Assembly: GCA_900550415.1 (NCBI GenBank)
Contig: URSO01000054.1
Span: forward strand, 1-14,928
DNA length: 14,928 bases
Reading direction: 5' to 3'
Origin: an uncultured Collinsella sp.
GTDB taxonomy: Bacteria; Actinomycetota; Coriobacteriia; Coriobacteriales; Coriobacteriaceae
Part shown: one piece after another, positions 6,736 to 14,910 of the stretch
Layout of the letters: each line of letters starts with the position of its first letter
Position numbering within the stretch: the first letter of the stretch is position 1
The notes under the pieces: model-generated
The model's input: only the letters and a program-made list of their open reading frames with translations
Databases searched by the model: none
Told to the model about the DNA's origin: nothing
Made by a program: the position numbers and the translations under genes

Positions 6736-6749
6736 TGGAGGTATGCGGT

Positions 6750-7625
<876 letters not shown>

Positions 7626-7689
7626 TACCATCTAGTGCAGGTGCCTTTAGGGTTAAGATGCGGTCATGCCGGCCGCAGAGGGGTTCAAC

Positions 7690-8418
7690 ATGATCTATTA
7701 CGTCGAGGACGATGACAACATCAGGGATTTGACGGTCTACGCGCTGCGCAAGCAGGGGATCGAGGCCGAGGGCTTTTCGTGTGATGGCGAGTTTAAGGCT
7801 GCTGTGGCGCGACGGGTGCCCGATGCTGTCCTGCTCGACATCATGCTGCCCGATACCGATGGCCTGGCAATTATGCGTCGCCTGCGTGCCGATCGCCTGA
7901 CGGCGACGGTGCCCATCATGATGCTTACCGCCAAGGACACCGAGCTCGACAAGGTGATGGCGCTCGATGGCGGTGCCGACGATTACCTGACTAAGCCGTT
8001 TTCGCTCATGGAGCTTGCGAGCCGTTGCCGTGCGTTGCTGCGCCGCGGCGGCATGGTCAAGCAGGCGAGCGATGTGCTCAGCGTGGGCGATATCGTACTT
8101 TCGCCCAGCCACCGCGAAGTGACTGTTGCCGGTGAACCGCTCAAGCTCACGCTGCGCGAATTCGACCTGCTCGAGTACCTCATGCGCAAACCTGGCGTGG
8201 TCTTTACCCGCGAGTCGCTGCTGCAGAGCGTATGGGGCTGGGACTTCGACGGCGGTTCGCGCACCGTCGACGTGCATGTGCAGACGCTCCGCCAAAAGCT
8301 TGGTGAGCATGCGAGCGCCATAGAGACCGTGCGCGGCGTGGGTTATCGCCTGGCCGAGCCTTCTGCCGCTGATGGTGCCGAAGGCGACGACACCGCGGCC
8401 ACCGCATCGGAGGAGTAA
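7690..8418 (+). CDS. PhoB-type response regulator (OmpR family)
   Basis: This is a phosphorylation-controlled transcription factor of 242 residues. The receiver has acidic residues D7/D8, phosphoacceptor D50, T80 and K102. The winged helix (about 130-220) carries REFDLLEYLM, the recognition-helix region SRTVDVHVQTLRQK and the ending RGVGYRL. About 20 acidic, Ala-rich residues extend the C-terminus. The frame opens at ATG 7666, but AGAGGGG at 7677-7683 sits six bases before ATG 7690 and the receiver fold begins right there (MIYYVEDD), so 7690 is chosen. It lies 64 bases after pstB and 3 bases before the kinase. Because of that neighbourhood it probably governs phosphate-starvation genes; the family alone does not prove this. 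A generic name such as regX3 or phoP could be used instead of phoB. Confidence 0.93.
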   Translation: MIYYVEDDDNIRDLTVYALRKQGIEAEGFSCDGEFKAAVARRVPDAVLLDIMLPDTDGLAIMRRLRADRLTATVPIMMLTAKDTELDKVMALDGGADDYLTKPFSLMELASRCRALLRRGGMVKQASDVLSVGDIVLSPSHREVTVAGEPLKLTLREFDLLEYLMRKPGVVFTRESLLQSVWGWDFDGGSRTVDVHVQTLRQKLGEHASAIETVRGVGYRLAEPSAADGAEGDDTAATASEE

Positions 8419-8421
8419 CCC

Positions 8422-9846
8422 GTGGTCTTCGCCCCCCAGGGAAAACATACGCTGTCGCACCGCGTTTTTGTGACGATCTTTGTCTGCGCCATGGCGGTTA
8501 TCGTGGCGTTTACGGTGCTGGGTGCGTTCTTTGTGCAAAACACTTTGGCGGATGCCACGAGTGCCAATCTGGCGCAGGAAACCGAGCTCATTGCTGCCGC
8601 CCTCGACGAGCAGCAGGAGCCCATTCCGTTCTTGCGAAGCCTCGATCGCGAGGATCTTCGTATCACGCTGATCAATAAGGACGGATCTGTTGCCTACGAC
8701 AACGAGGCGTCGCCTTCCACACTGCCCAACCATGGCGATCGCCCCGAGGTCATCGAGGCCTTTGAGAGTGGTTCGGGTTCCGCGGAGCGCGCAAGCTCTA
8801 CACTCGACGAGATTATGCTGTATCGCGCCGTCACCCTTGATAACGGCCAGGTCGTTCGCTTGGCGCAGGCCCAGCCTGGCGTTGCGGCGATTTTGCTGTC
8901 GATGCTGGCGCCGATGCTGCTTATCGCAGCAGCGGGTGCAGTACTCTCGTTTTTTATGGCGCGCCGTGAGTCCCGTGCCATCATCGCGCCGTTGCAAGAG
9001 GTGGATTTGGATCACCCACGCCGTAGCTATGAGCACGCCTATGCCGAGATGGTCCCCATGCTTGAGCGCATCGAGTCGCAGCGCCAGGAACTCAAGCGCC
9101 AAATGGCGGTGCTAGCGGACAACGACCGTATGCGCCGCGAGTTCACGGCGAATATCACCCATGAGCTCAAGACGCCGCTTACGGCGATTTCGGGCTATGC
9201 CGAGCTCATCGCAAATGGCATGGTCGAGGGCGAGGACGACCTGCGCAACTTTGGCGGTCGCATCTATCGTGAGGCGGGCCGCTTGGCAGCGCTTGTCAAC
9301 GACATCCTTACGCTGTCTAACTTGGACGAGGCCGAACGTGCAACTGAAGGCGAGGCAGTGCCCATTGGTTCCACGGAGCCTATTGAGCTCTCGCGTGCGA
9401 TCTACGCGGTTGAGCAGCGTCTTGAACAGGTTGCCCGTCAGGCGAATGTGACGATAAGTCATGAGACCAAGCCTGTGGTCATCGAAGGCGTGTCGCGCTT
9501 GGTCGACGAGCTCATCTATAATCTGGCAAGCAACGCCATCCGCTACAATCGGCCCGGCGGTACGGTTACGCTGCAGTGCGGCACCAACGACGAAGGCCAT
9601 CCGTTCCTCGCTGTCGCCGACACGGGAATCGGTATCGCGCCTGAAGAACAGGGCAAGGTATTTGAGCGGTTCTATCGCGTGGACAAGAGTAGGTCCAAGG
9701 CACGCGGCGGAACCGGCCTGGGGCTTGCCATTGTCAAGCATGCGGCCCTGTATCATCACGCCACGCTTGATCTGTCGAGTGAGTTGGGCGTGGGAACCAC
9801 CATTACGGTGACGTTTCCCATACAGCAGGACGAGCCATTCGCATAG
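8422..9846 (+). CDS. PhoR-type sensor histidine kinase
   Basis: This is a membrane sensor kinase of 474 residues. The start is GTG, with a strong GGAGGAG at 8409-8415 six bases upstream that overlaps the end of the regulator gene. Transmembrane segment 1 is at about 15-38, and an outer domain runs to about 150. Segment 2 (AAILLSMLAPMLLIAAAGAV) is at about 155-178, followed by a short linker. Phosphoacceptor H247 lies in NITHELKTPL, the N-box is around N367/N371, then comes DTGIGIAPEEQGKVFERFYR, with the G-box GGTGLGLAIVKH near 430. The HELKTPLTAISGYAELI core is typical of the PhoR/ResE class. Co-transcription with the regulator is nearly certain given the 3-base gap. The pairing with pstB suggests phosphate sensing, possibly through the Pst transporter. 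Confidence 0.93.
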   Translation: MVFAPQGKHTLSHRVFVTIFVCAMAVIVAFTVLGAFFVQNTLADATSANLAQETELIAAALDEQQEPIPFLRSLDREDLRITLINKDGSVAYDNEASPSTLPNHGDRPEVIEAFESGSGSAERASSTLDEIMLYRAVTLDNGQVVRLAQAQPGVAAILLSMLAPMLLIAAAGAVLSFFMARRESRAIIAPLQEVDLDHPRRSYEHAYAEMVPMLERIESQRQELKRQMAVLADNDRMRREFTANITHELKTPLTAISGYAELIANGMVEGEDDLRNFGGRIYREAGRLAALVNDILTLSNLDEAERATEGEAVPIGSTEPIELSRAIYAVEQRLEQVARQANVTISHETKPVVIEGVSRLVDELIYNLASNAIRYNRPGGTVTLQCGTNDEGHPFLAVADTGIGIAPEEQGKVFERFYRVDKSRSKARGGTGLGLAIVKHAALYHHATLDLSSELGVGTTITVTFPIQQDEPFA

Positions 9847-9871
9847 CGATACAACACAGATATTGATGTAG

Positions 9872-9908
9872 ACGCCGCATTTGACTTTCGGGTGCGGCGT
9901 TGTTGTGC
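9872..9908 (+). terminator. Probable terminator after the kinase gene
   Basis: ACGCCGCA (9872-9879) pairs perfectly with TGCGGCGT (9893-9900) across a 13-base loop. The following TGTTGTG is only moderately T-rich. It lies 25 bases after the stop codon, the expected place for the end of the pstB-regulator-kinase unit. Confidence 0.5.
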
Positions 9909-9965
9909 AATTTTACGATTGCTTCCGACATTTTTACAGGAGAGCCTGTTTCTTATGTATAGAGT

Positions 9966-9994
9966 TTGGTCTCGGTAAAAAGATGCGATAACAT
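9966..9994 (+). promoter_or_regulatory. Candidate promoter of the tyrosine-kinase module
   Basis: TTGGTC (9966-9971) and TAACAT (9989-9994) are 17 bases apart, giving a leader of about 40 bases before the first gene. The -35 matches three of six and the -10 four of six consensus bases. The rest of the 195-base gap (9847-10041) holds the terminator at 9872 and a small ACAGG/CCTGT hairpin (9936-9949). Confidence 0.35.
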
Positions 9995-10041
9995 ACGGAC
10001 AGTTTTGTCAATCCGAACTGGGGAAATGAAAGGCAAGCTGC

Positions 10042-10698
10042 ATGACCCTTCTCGAACTGTTCCAGCTGCTGAAGAAGCACCTCAAGCTGGTCATCACCCT
10101 TCCGGTGGTCTGCGCGATCGCCATGGGCATCGTGTCCTTCGTTGCGATGGACAACACCTATACCGCGACGACGAGCATGTACATTCTCGCCAAGACCGAC
10201 GATAGCGGTCAGATGAGCTACAACGATCTCTCGGCGAGCCAGATGCTTTCCAACGATATCGCCACGCTGCTGGATAGCGATAGCGTTAAGAGCGGCGCCG
10301 CCAAAGAACTGGGCCTCACCGATTTGGATGACTACAAGGTGTCTGTTTCCTCCGAGACCACCACGCGTGTCATTACGCTTTCGGTTACCGGCACCGATGC
10401 CAAGGAGACGGCTGAGGTCGCAAAGGCCATTGCCAGCTCGGTGAGTACGGTCGCTCAGAACGTCGGCGCTGCCCAGAGCATCAACGTTATCGACGAGGCT
10501 AAGACCCCCGAAGCCCCCAGCGGCCCCAAGCGCACGCTGTATATTGCCGTCGCGTTCCTCGCCGGTATCTTTATCGCAGTTGCCTATGTCGTTTTGGCAG
10601 ACATGCTCAATACCCGCATCCGCGGTGCCGAAGAGGCAGAAGAGCTCCTGGGTATTCCCGTTGTTGGCCGAATTCCGGCTATGAAAGGTGGTAAATAG
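10042..10698 (+). CDS. Wzz/CpsC-like membrane protein (tyrosine kinase activator, chain-length type)
   Basis: This is a polysaccharide co-polymerase of 218 residues in the CpsC/CapA/YveK class. In Gram-positives this protein activates the separate cytoplasmic tyrosine kinase and influences polymer length. Transmembrane segment 1 is at about 16-36 and an outer domain at 37-163. A proline-rich PEAPSGPKR lies just before segment 2 (165-187). A short cytoplasmic tail (TRIRGAEEAEELLGIPVVGRIP) is the part known to dock on the kinase. Helix-forming NDLSASQMLSNDIATLLDSD is typical of Wzz domains. GAAAGG at 10028-10033 lies eight bases before the ATG. It is the first gene of a tight operon: the next starts two bases after its stop. 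Confidence 0.93.
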   Translation: MTLLELFQLLKKHLKLVITLPVVCAIAMGIVSFVAMDNTYTATTSMYILAKTDDSGQMSYNDLSASQMLSNDIATLLDSDSVKSGAAKELGLTDLDDYKVSVSSETTTRVITLSVTGTDAKETAEVAKAIASSVSTVAQNVGAAQSINVIDEAKTPEAPSGPKRTLYIAVAFLAGIFIAVAYVVLADMLNTRIRGAEEAEELLGIPVVGRIPAMKGGK

Positions 10699-10700
10699 GC

Positions 10701-11438
10701 ATGGCTAAGGCAAAGAACACCGATAAGCTCGTTGTGCAGAATGCCGCCAAGACCCTTCTGGCCAACATCCGCTTTGCGAGCGTGGACGACCCCATTCGCA
10801 CCATCACCGTTACCTCCTCGATTCCCAACGAGGGCAAGTCTACGGTTTCCATTAATCTTGCTCAGGCAATCGCCACGAGCGGCAAGTCCGTGCTCCTGGT
10901 CGAGGCCGATATGCGCCGCAGGTCCCTTTCCGATATGCTCGGCGTTCGTTCGCGCGGCGGACTCTATGCGGTCCTTTCCGAGCAGATCTCCATTGACCAG
11001 GCAATTGTCGAGACGGGTCAGAAGAACTTCTACTTCCTCGATGCCGAGCCGCACATTCCCAATCCTGCCGACATCATCGTCTCCCATCGCTTTGCCAAGC
11101 TGGTAAAGGCACTGTCCGCCAAGTTCCAGTACGTCATCTTCGATGCTCCTCCGGTCGGCACCTTCATCGATGCTGCCGAGATTGCCAGCTTGACCGACGG
11201 CGCGCTGTTCGTGGTGCGCGAGGACTTTACCAAGCGCGAAGAGGCGCTCAACGCTATCGCCCAGCTTAAGAAGTCCGAGAAGGTCAAGCTCATCGGTACC
11301 GTCATGAATTACTGTGAGACCGAGACCAGCGAGTACTATTATTCTTACTACACCAAGGACGGTAAGAAGGTTAAGAAGGGCTCCGACGATCAGGGCACTT
11401 CCAAAAAGGGCATCTTCACCAACCGAGCAAACGTTTAG
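10701..11438 (+). CDS. CpsD-like bacterial tyrosine kinase (BY-kinase)
   Basis: This is a cytoplasmic autophosphorylating tyrosine kinase of 245 residues, built on a P-loop ATPase fold. Walker A SSIPNEGKST is at 39-48 (K46), Walker A' LLVEADMRR at 65-73 (D70) and Walker B VIFDAPP at 145-151. An N-terminal LLANIRF resembles the conserved oligomerisation region of this family. The C-terminal tyrosine cluster EYYYSYY (211-217) is where such kinases phosphorylate themselves, followed by a lysine-rich tail. It needs the transmembrane activator encoded directly upstream. A ribosome site (AAAGGTGG) lies inside the end of that gene. In streptococci the order is B-C-D; here the kinase precedes the phosphatase. 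The substrate is not visible from context. Confidence 0.93.
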   Translation: MAKAKNTDKLVVQNAAKTLLANIRFASVDDPIRTITVTSSIPNEGKSTVSINLAQAIATSGKSVLLVEADMRRRSLSDMLGVRSRGGLYAVLSEQISIDQAIVETGQKNFYFLDAEPHIPNPADIIVSHRFAKLVKALSAKFQYVIFDAPPVGTFIDAAEIASLTDGALFVVREDFTKREEALNAIAQLKKSEKVKLIGTVMNYCETETSEYYYSYYTKDGKKVKKGSDDQGTSKKGIFTNRANV

Positions 11439-11455
11439 TTGATTAAGGCTGACCT

Positions 11456-12106
11456 ATGCGTGACATTCATTGCCATATCTTGCCGGGTGTAGACGACGGC
11501 GCCGCCGATCTCGAAGAGAGCTTGGCGATGCTCGAGGCTGCCAAGCGGGCCGGTGTAACCAGAATCGTTTGCACTCCTCACTGCCGTGATCCCTATTTTG
11601 ATTACGACAAGATGTGGGATGCCTTTGAGCTGCTGCGCGATAACGCTGACGGTTTTCCGCTCCAGATGGGCTTCGAGGTCAACCATCGAAAGCTCGTTGA
11701 GCTTGGTATCGATGCCGCGGATCACTTGCATTTCGATGGGACCAACGAGTTTCTGCTCGAGCTTTCGACGCATGCCGATGCGTATGCGTTTAGAGAGTAC
11801 GAGAACACGATTTACGATTTGCAGTGCCGTGGCTATCAGGTGATCATCGCTCATCCTGAGCGCTATCGTGCGGTTCAAAAGGATGTAAGCGTGGCGGAGC
11901 GCCTGGTCGATATGGGCTGCAAGCTGCAGGCTTCGGCGGACTTTATTGCCGGCGGTCGCTTTGGTCGCGAGAAAAAGCCGGCACAGCGCCTGTTCGATCA
12001 GAACCTGTACAGCTTCATCGCGAGCGATGCCCATAACGTGGGTCATTACGACTGTCTGGCGAAGGCTCGCGCGAAGTTTAGCGTGCGCGGAGCTCATTTT
12101 CGCTAA
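11456..12106 (+). CDS. CpsB/YwqE-like PHP-family protein-tyrosine phosphatase
   Basis: This is a metal-dependent phosphotyrosine phosphatase of 216 residues that resets the CpsD-type kinase. The PHP metal-binding motifs are all present: DIHCHILPGVDDG 3-15 (H5, H7, D13/D14), TPH 40-42, E74, E102 in FLLELS, AHPERY 132-137 and SDAHN 190-194. TAAGG at 11444-11448 is seven bases before the ATG, and the gap to the kinase is 17 bases, so it is co-transcribed. The predicted role is to remove phosphates from the kinase tyrosine cluster and from other tyrosine-phosphorylated proteins in the cytoplasm. The assignment is firm by motifs. It could act on extra substrates, since no polysaccharide genes are adjacent. 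Confidence 0.93.
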   Translation: MRDIHCHILPGVDDGAADLEESLAMLEAAKRAGVTRIVCTPHCRDPYFDYDKMWDAFELLRDNADGFPLQMGFEVNHRKLVELGIDAADHLHFDGTNEFLLELSTHADAYAFREYENTIYDLQCRGYQVIIAHPERYRAVQKDVSVAERLVDMGCKLQASADFIAGGRFGREKKPAQRLFDQNLYSFIASDAHNVGHYDCLAKARAKFSVRGAHFR

Positions 12107-12145
12107 AATCTGTCCCTAACGTTCGCGTTGAATGAAAGGGCAGCT

Positions 12146-12646
12146 ATGGATATCCAACTTAAGACGGGATGCTTTGACGACGCGGCGTTGGTGCGCCGCG
12201 TCGTTTTTATGGACGAGCAGGGCTACGAGAATGAGTTCGACGCTATCGACGAGGATCCGAACTGCATTCATGTGACACTCTATGTAGACGGCGAGCTTGC
12301 CGGCTGCTCGCGCGTGTTTCCCGAGGAACTGGAGTACGCGGCAGATGCCGAAGCCCCAGTTTTGCCGGCGTGCGACTTGGACGAAGGCGTCGCGGCGGGG
12401 GAGACCTACATTATGGGGCGCGTGGCCGTGCTGCCGAGCATGCGCCGTCGCGGTTTGGCGAGCAAGATTGTCGAGGCCGGTGATACGTGCGCGCGTGATG
12501 CCGGCTCCAAGCTCATTAAGCTGCACGCGCAGGAATACGTGCTACCACTCTATGCCAAGGCGGGTTACACGCAGATTGCCCCGGTGGACTACGAAGACGA
12601 GGGCCAGCCCCATGTTTGGATGGCCAAGCGCGTAGATGGCAGATAG
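12146..12646 (+). CDS. GNAT-family N-acetyltransferase
   Basis: This 166-residue protein probably transfers an acetyl group from acetyl-CoA to an amine; the substrate is unknown. The core is TYIMGRVAVLPSMRRRGLASKIVEAG (about 87-112), in which RRRGLAS is the acetyl-CoA pyrophosphate-binding loop. A later LHAQEYVLPLYAKAGY (127-141) is the typical motif B with its tyrosine. The N-terminal part (VVFMDEQGYENEFDAIDEDP) resembles the ElaA/YjcF-like subgroup. A TTG at 12128 is in frame, but GAAAGGG at 12134-12140 sits five bases before ATG 12146, so 12146 is chosen. The gene begins 40 bases after the phosphatase gene. TAAAAT at 12104-12109 could be a -10 box, so it may be separately transcribed. Confidence 0.9.
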   Translation: MDIQLKTGCFDDAALVRRVVFMDEQGYENEFDAIDEDPNCIHVTLYVDGELAGCSRVFPEELEYAADAEAPVLPACDLDEGVAAGETYIMGRVAVLPSMRRRGLASKIVEAGDTCARDAGSKLIKLHAQEYVLPLYAKAGYTQIAPVDYEDEGQPHVWMAKRVDGR

Positions 12647-12690
12647 GGACGTTCCTTTCCTGCCGGCAGTCGGGGACACTCCTTGGCAAT
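12647..12690. repeat. Intergenic repeat-like element after the acetyltransferase
   Basis: Two imperfect copies of GGGAC-N3-CCTT (12647-12657 and 12673-12684, the second GGGACACTCCTT) flank the perfect palindrome CTGCCGGCAG (12660-12669). It abuts the stop codon of the acetyltransferase. The form resembles short hairpin repeats (REP or IS200-like ends) seen in intergenic DNA of gut Actinobacteria; that comparison is from memory. Confidence 0.4.
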
Positions 12691-12733
12691 TGGTGCATCA
12701 GAGCGTTTGGACATACAGTTTTTCGATTCCGTA

Positions 12734-12762
12734 TGTATATATGCGCGCTAATGGGTTATAAA
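12734..12762 (+). promoter_or_regulatory. Candidate promoter of htpG
   Basis: TATAAA (12757-12762), followed by AT, is a good -10 box. TGTATA (12734-12739), 17 bases upstream, is only a three-of-six -35. An inverted repeat ACATAC (12710-12715)/GTATGT (12731-12736) overlaps the -35 and could be an operator. Use of this promoter would give a leader of about 80 bases. Confidence 0.4.
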
Positions 12763-12793
12763 ATCTAAGTCTGAACATAGCAGGTCTGCAATG

Positions 12794-12818
12794 CGGCTCG
12801 GGCAACCGGGCCGTTTTT
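12794..12818 (+). terminator. Terminator-like hairpin in the htpG leader
   Basis: CGGCTCGG (12794-12801) pairs with CCGGGCCG (12806-12813) over eight pairs, one G-T, around GCAA, and is followed by TTTTT. It lies 30 bases before the htpG start codon and downstream of the best promoter candidate. It is either the terminator of upstream transcription or an attenuator. Confidence 0.6.
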
Positions 12819-12848
12819 GCGGACGGGGGTAGCGCGAAAGGACTGCAC

Positions 12849-14873
12849 ATGCGTCAATTTAAGACCGAGAGCAAAAAACTGCTCGACCTCATGATCAACT
12901 CCATCTACACCAATAAGGAAATCTTCCTGCGCGAGCTTATCTCCAACGCGAGCGATGCCGTCGACAAGCTCAACTTTAAGAGCCTGCAGGATCCGAGTGT
13001 CAAGCTCGACCAGGGCGACCTGGCCATCCGTGTTTCCTTTGATAAAGATGCCCGTACCATCACCATTTCGGATAACGGTATCGGCATGACCGCCGAGGAG
13101 CTCGAGCGCAATCTGGGCACCATCGCCCATTCCGGCTCCGAGGAGTTTAAGACTGAGAACGCCGAGCAGCAGGGTTCCGATGTCGACATCATCGGTCAGT
13201 TTGGCGTGGGCTTCTACTCTGCCTTTATGGTTGCCAGCCACGTAAAGGTTGTCAGCCGCGCCTATGGCGAGGACACCGCTCACGTGTGGGAGTCTGATGG
13301 TCTTGAGGGTTACACCATCGAAGACGGCGAGCGCGCCGAGCACGGCACCGATGTCATCCTGACGCTGCGCGAGAACGAGAAGCTCGACGCCGACGGCGAG
13401 GCCGAGACCTACGATCGCTTCCTGACCGAGTGGGGCCTCAAGAGCCTGATTCAGCAGTACAGCAACTATGTGCGCTACCCGATTCAGATGATGGTGAGCA
13501 AGAGCCGCCAGAAACCCAAGCCCGAGGACGCCGGCGACGACTACAAGCCCGAGTACGAGGACTACCAGGAGCTCGAGACCATCAACTCCATGACGCCGAT
13601 TTGGAAAAAGCGCAGCTCCGACGTTGAGCAGAAGGATTACAACGAGTTCTACAAGTCCACGTTCCACGACTTTGACGATCCCGCGCGCACTATCAGCTTC
13701 CATGCCGAGGGTACGCTTGAGTACGATGCGCTGCTGTTTGTGCCGGGTCGCGCCCCGTTCGATCTGTACAGCAAGGACTACGAGAAGGGCCTGGCGCTCT
13801 ACAGTTCCAACGTGCTGATTATGGAGAAGTGCGACGACTTGCTGCCCGACTACTACAACTTTGTGCGCGGTGTCGTGGACTCTGCCGACGTGACGCTCAA
13901 TATTTCGCGTGAGACGCTGCAGCAGAACCGTCAGCTCAAGGCCATTGCCAAGCGCGTGGAGAAGAAGATCACCGCCGATCTTGAGGACATGCGCGACAAC
14001 GACCGCGAGGCCTACGAGAAGTTCTTTGAGAACTTTGGCCGCGGCCTTAAGTACGGCATCTACTCGAGCTATGGCATGAAGGCCGATGAGCTCGCCGACC
14101 TGCTACTGTTCTGGTCTGCCAAGGAGCAGAAGATGATTACCCTGGCCGAGTATGCCAAGGGCATGCCCGAGGATCAGAAGGCCATCTACTACGCCGCCGG
14201 CGACTCGCGTGAGCGCTTGGCCAAGATGCCCGTGGTAAAGGGCGTGCTCGAGCGCGGCTATGACGTGCTGTTGCTGACGCAGGATGTGGATGAGTTTACG
14301 TTCCAGGCTATGCGTGAGTACGTTGCCGCCGATATGCCTAAGATCTACGAAGACGACGCCGCCCGCGAGGCTGCCGAGAAGGCCGTTGCCGACGGTGCCG
14401 AGCCCGAGGTCGAGGATCGTCACCTGGAGCTCAAGAACGTCGCGACTGGCGATCTTGATCTGGCGACCGAGGACGAGAAGAAGGAGGCCGAGGACGCCAC
14501 CAAGGAAAACGAGGACCTCTTTAGCGCTATGAAGGAGGCGCTCGGTGACAAGGTCGAGAAAGTTGCCGTCTCCGCGCGCCTGACCGATGCCCCCGCTTGC
14601 ATCACCACCGAGGGTCCGCTTTCGCTCGAGATGGAGAAGGTGCTCCAGAAGGGGCCCGAGGGCGCGCCCAACGGCATGCCCAAGAGCCAGCGCGTGCTCG
14701 AGCTCAACGCCAAGCACCCGGTCTTTGACAAGCTTGTCGCTGCCCAGAAGGCAGGCGACGCCGATAAGATCAAGCAGTACTCCGGCTTGCTCTACGATCA
14801 GGCCCTGCTGGTCGAGGGCATCCTCCCCGAGGACCCCGTTGCCTTCGCAGCAGCTGTCTGCGAGCTTATGTAG
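12849..14873 (+). CDS. htpG: Chaperone HtpG (bacterial Hsp90)
   Basis: This is an ATP-dependent dimeric cytoplasmic chaperone that remodels client proteins with the DnaK system. It has 674 residues, a little longer than E. coli HtpG (about 624). The N-terminal GHKL ATPase domain carries NKEIFLRELISNASDAVDKL (22-41, with catalytic E29 and N33), DNGIGM 75-80 and GQFGVGFYSAFM 116-127. The middle domain includes NISRETLQQNR (351-361), whose arginine contacts ATP phosphate. The C-terminal dimerisation domain contains a highly charged stretch (about 495-565) that is longer than usual. GAAAGGA at 12836-12842 is six bases before the ATG. It stands alone between a terminator-like hairpin and a long inverted repeat, so it is probably monocistronic. 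No CIRCE element is seen upstream. Confidence 0.97.
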   Translation: MRQFKTESKKLLDLMINSIYTNKEIFLRELISNASDAVDKLNFKSLQDPSVKLDQGDLAIRVSFDKDARTITISDNGIGMTAEELERNLGTIAHSGSEEFKTENAEQQGSDVDIIGQFGVGFYSAFMVASHVKVVSRAYGEDTAHVWESDGLEGYTIEDGERAEHGTDVILTLRENEKLDADGEAETYDRFLTEWGLKSLIQQYSNYVRYPIQMMVSKSRQKPKPEDAGDDYKPEYEDYQELETINSMTPIWKKRSSDVEQKDYNEFYKSTFHDFDDPARTISFHAEGTLEYDALLFVPGRAPFDLYSKDYEKGLALYSSNVLIMEKCDDLLPDYYNFVRGVVDSADVTLNISRETLQQNRQLKAIAKRVEKKITADLEDMRDNDREAYEKFFENFGRGLKYGIYSSYGMKADELADLLLFWSAKEQKMITLAEYAKGMPEDQKAIYYAAGDSRERLAKMPVVKGVLERGYDVLLLTQDVDEFTFQAMREYVAADMPKIYEDDAAREAAEKAVADGAEPEVEDRHLELKNVATGDLDLATEDEKKEAEDATKENEDLFSAMKEALGDKVEKVAVSARLTDAPACITTEGPLSLEMEKVLQKGPEGAPNGMPKSQRVLELNAKHPVFDKLVAAQKAGDADKIKQYSGLLYDQALLVEGILPEDPVAFAAAVCELM

Positions 14874-14877
14874 TTTG

Positions 14878-14910
14878 GTAGTTACGCGGTTCTACGAACC
14901 GCGTAACTAC
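14878..14910. repeat. Perfect 15-bp inverted repeat after htpG
   Basis: GTAGTTACGCGGTTC (14878-14892) and its exact complement (14896-14910) surround a TAC loop, four bases after the htpG stop. There is no T-run on the plus strand. On the minus strand the sequence after the stem is also not a clear T-run. It may end htpG transcription as a stem without a U-tract, or be a repeat or protein-binding site. The remaining 18 bases to the window end show nothing recognisable. Confidence 0.7.

Noticed and set aside
6647..6749. An enterobacterial-type Pho box upstream of pstB
   Set aside because: No CTGTCAT-like direct repeats at 11-base spacing are visible; only the TATCGATA palindromes stand out.
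12647..12848. A CIRCE (HrcA) operator before htpG
   Set aside because: The TTAGCACTC-N9-GAGTGCTAA pattern is not present. The only inverted repeat near the promoter is ACATAC/GTATGT.
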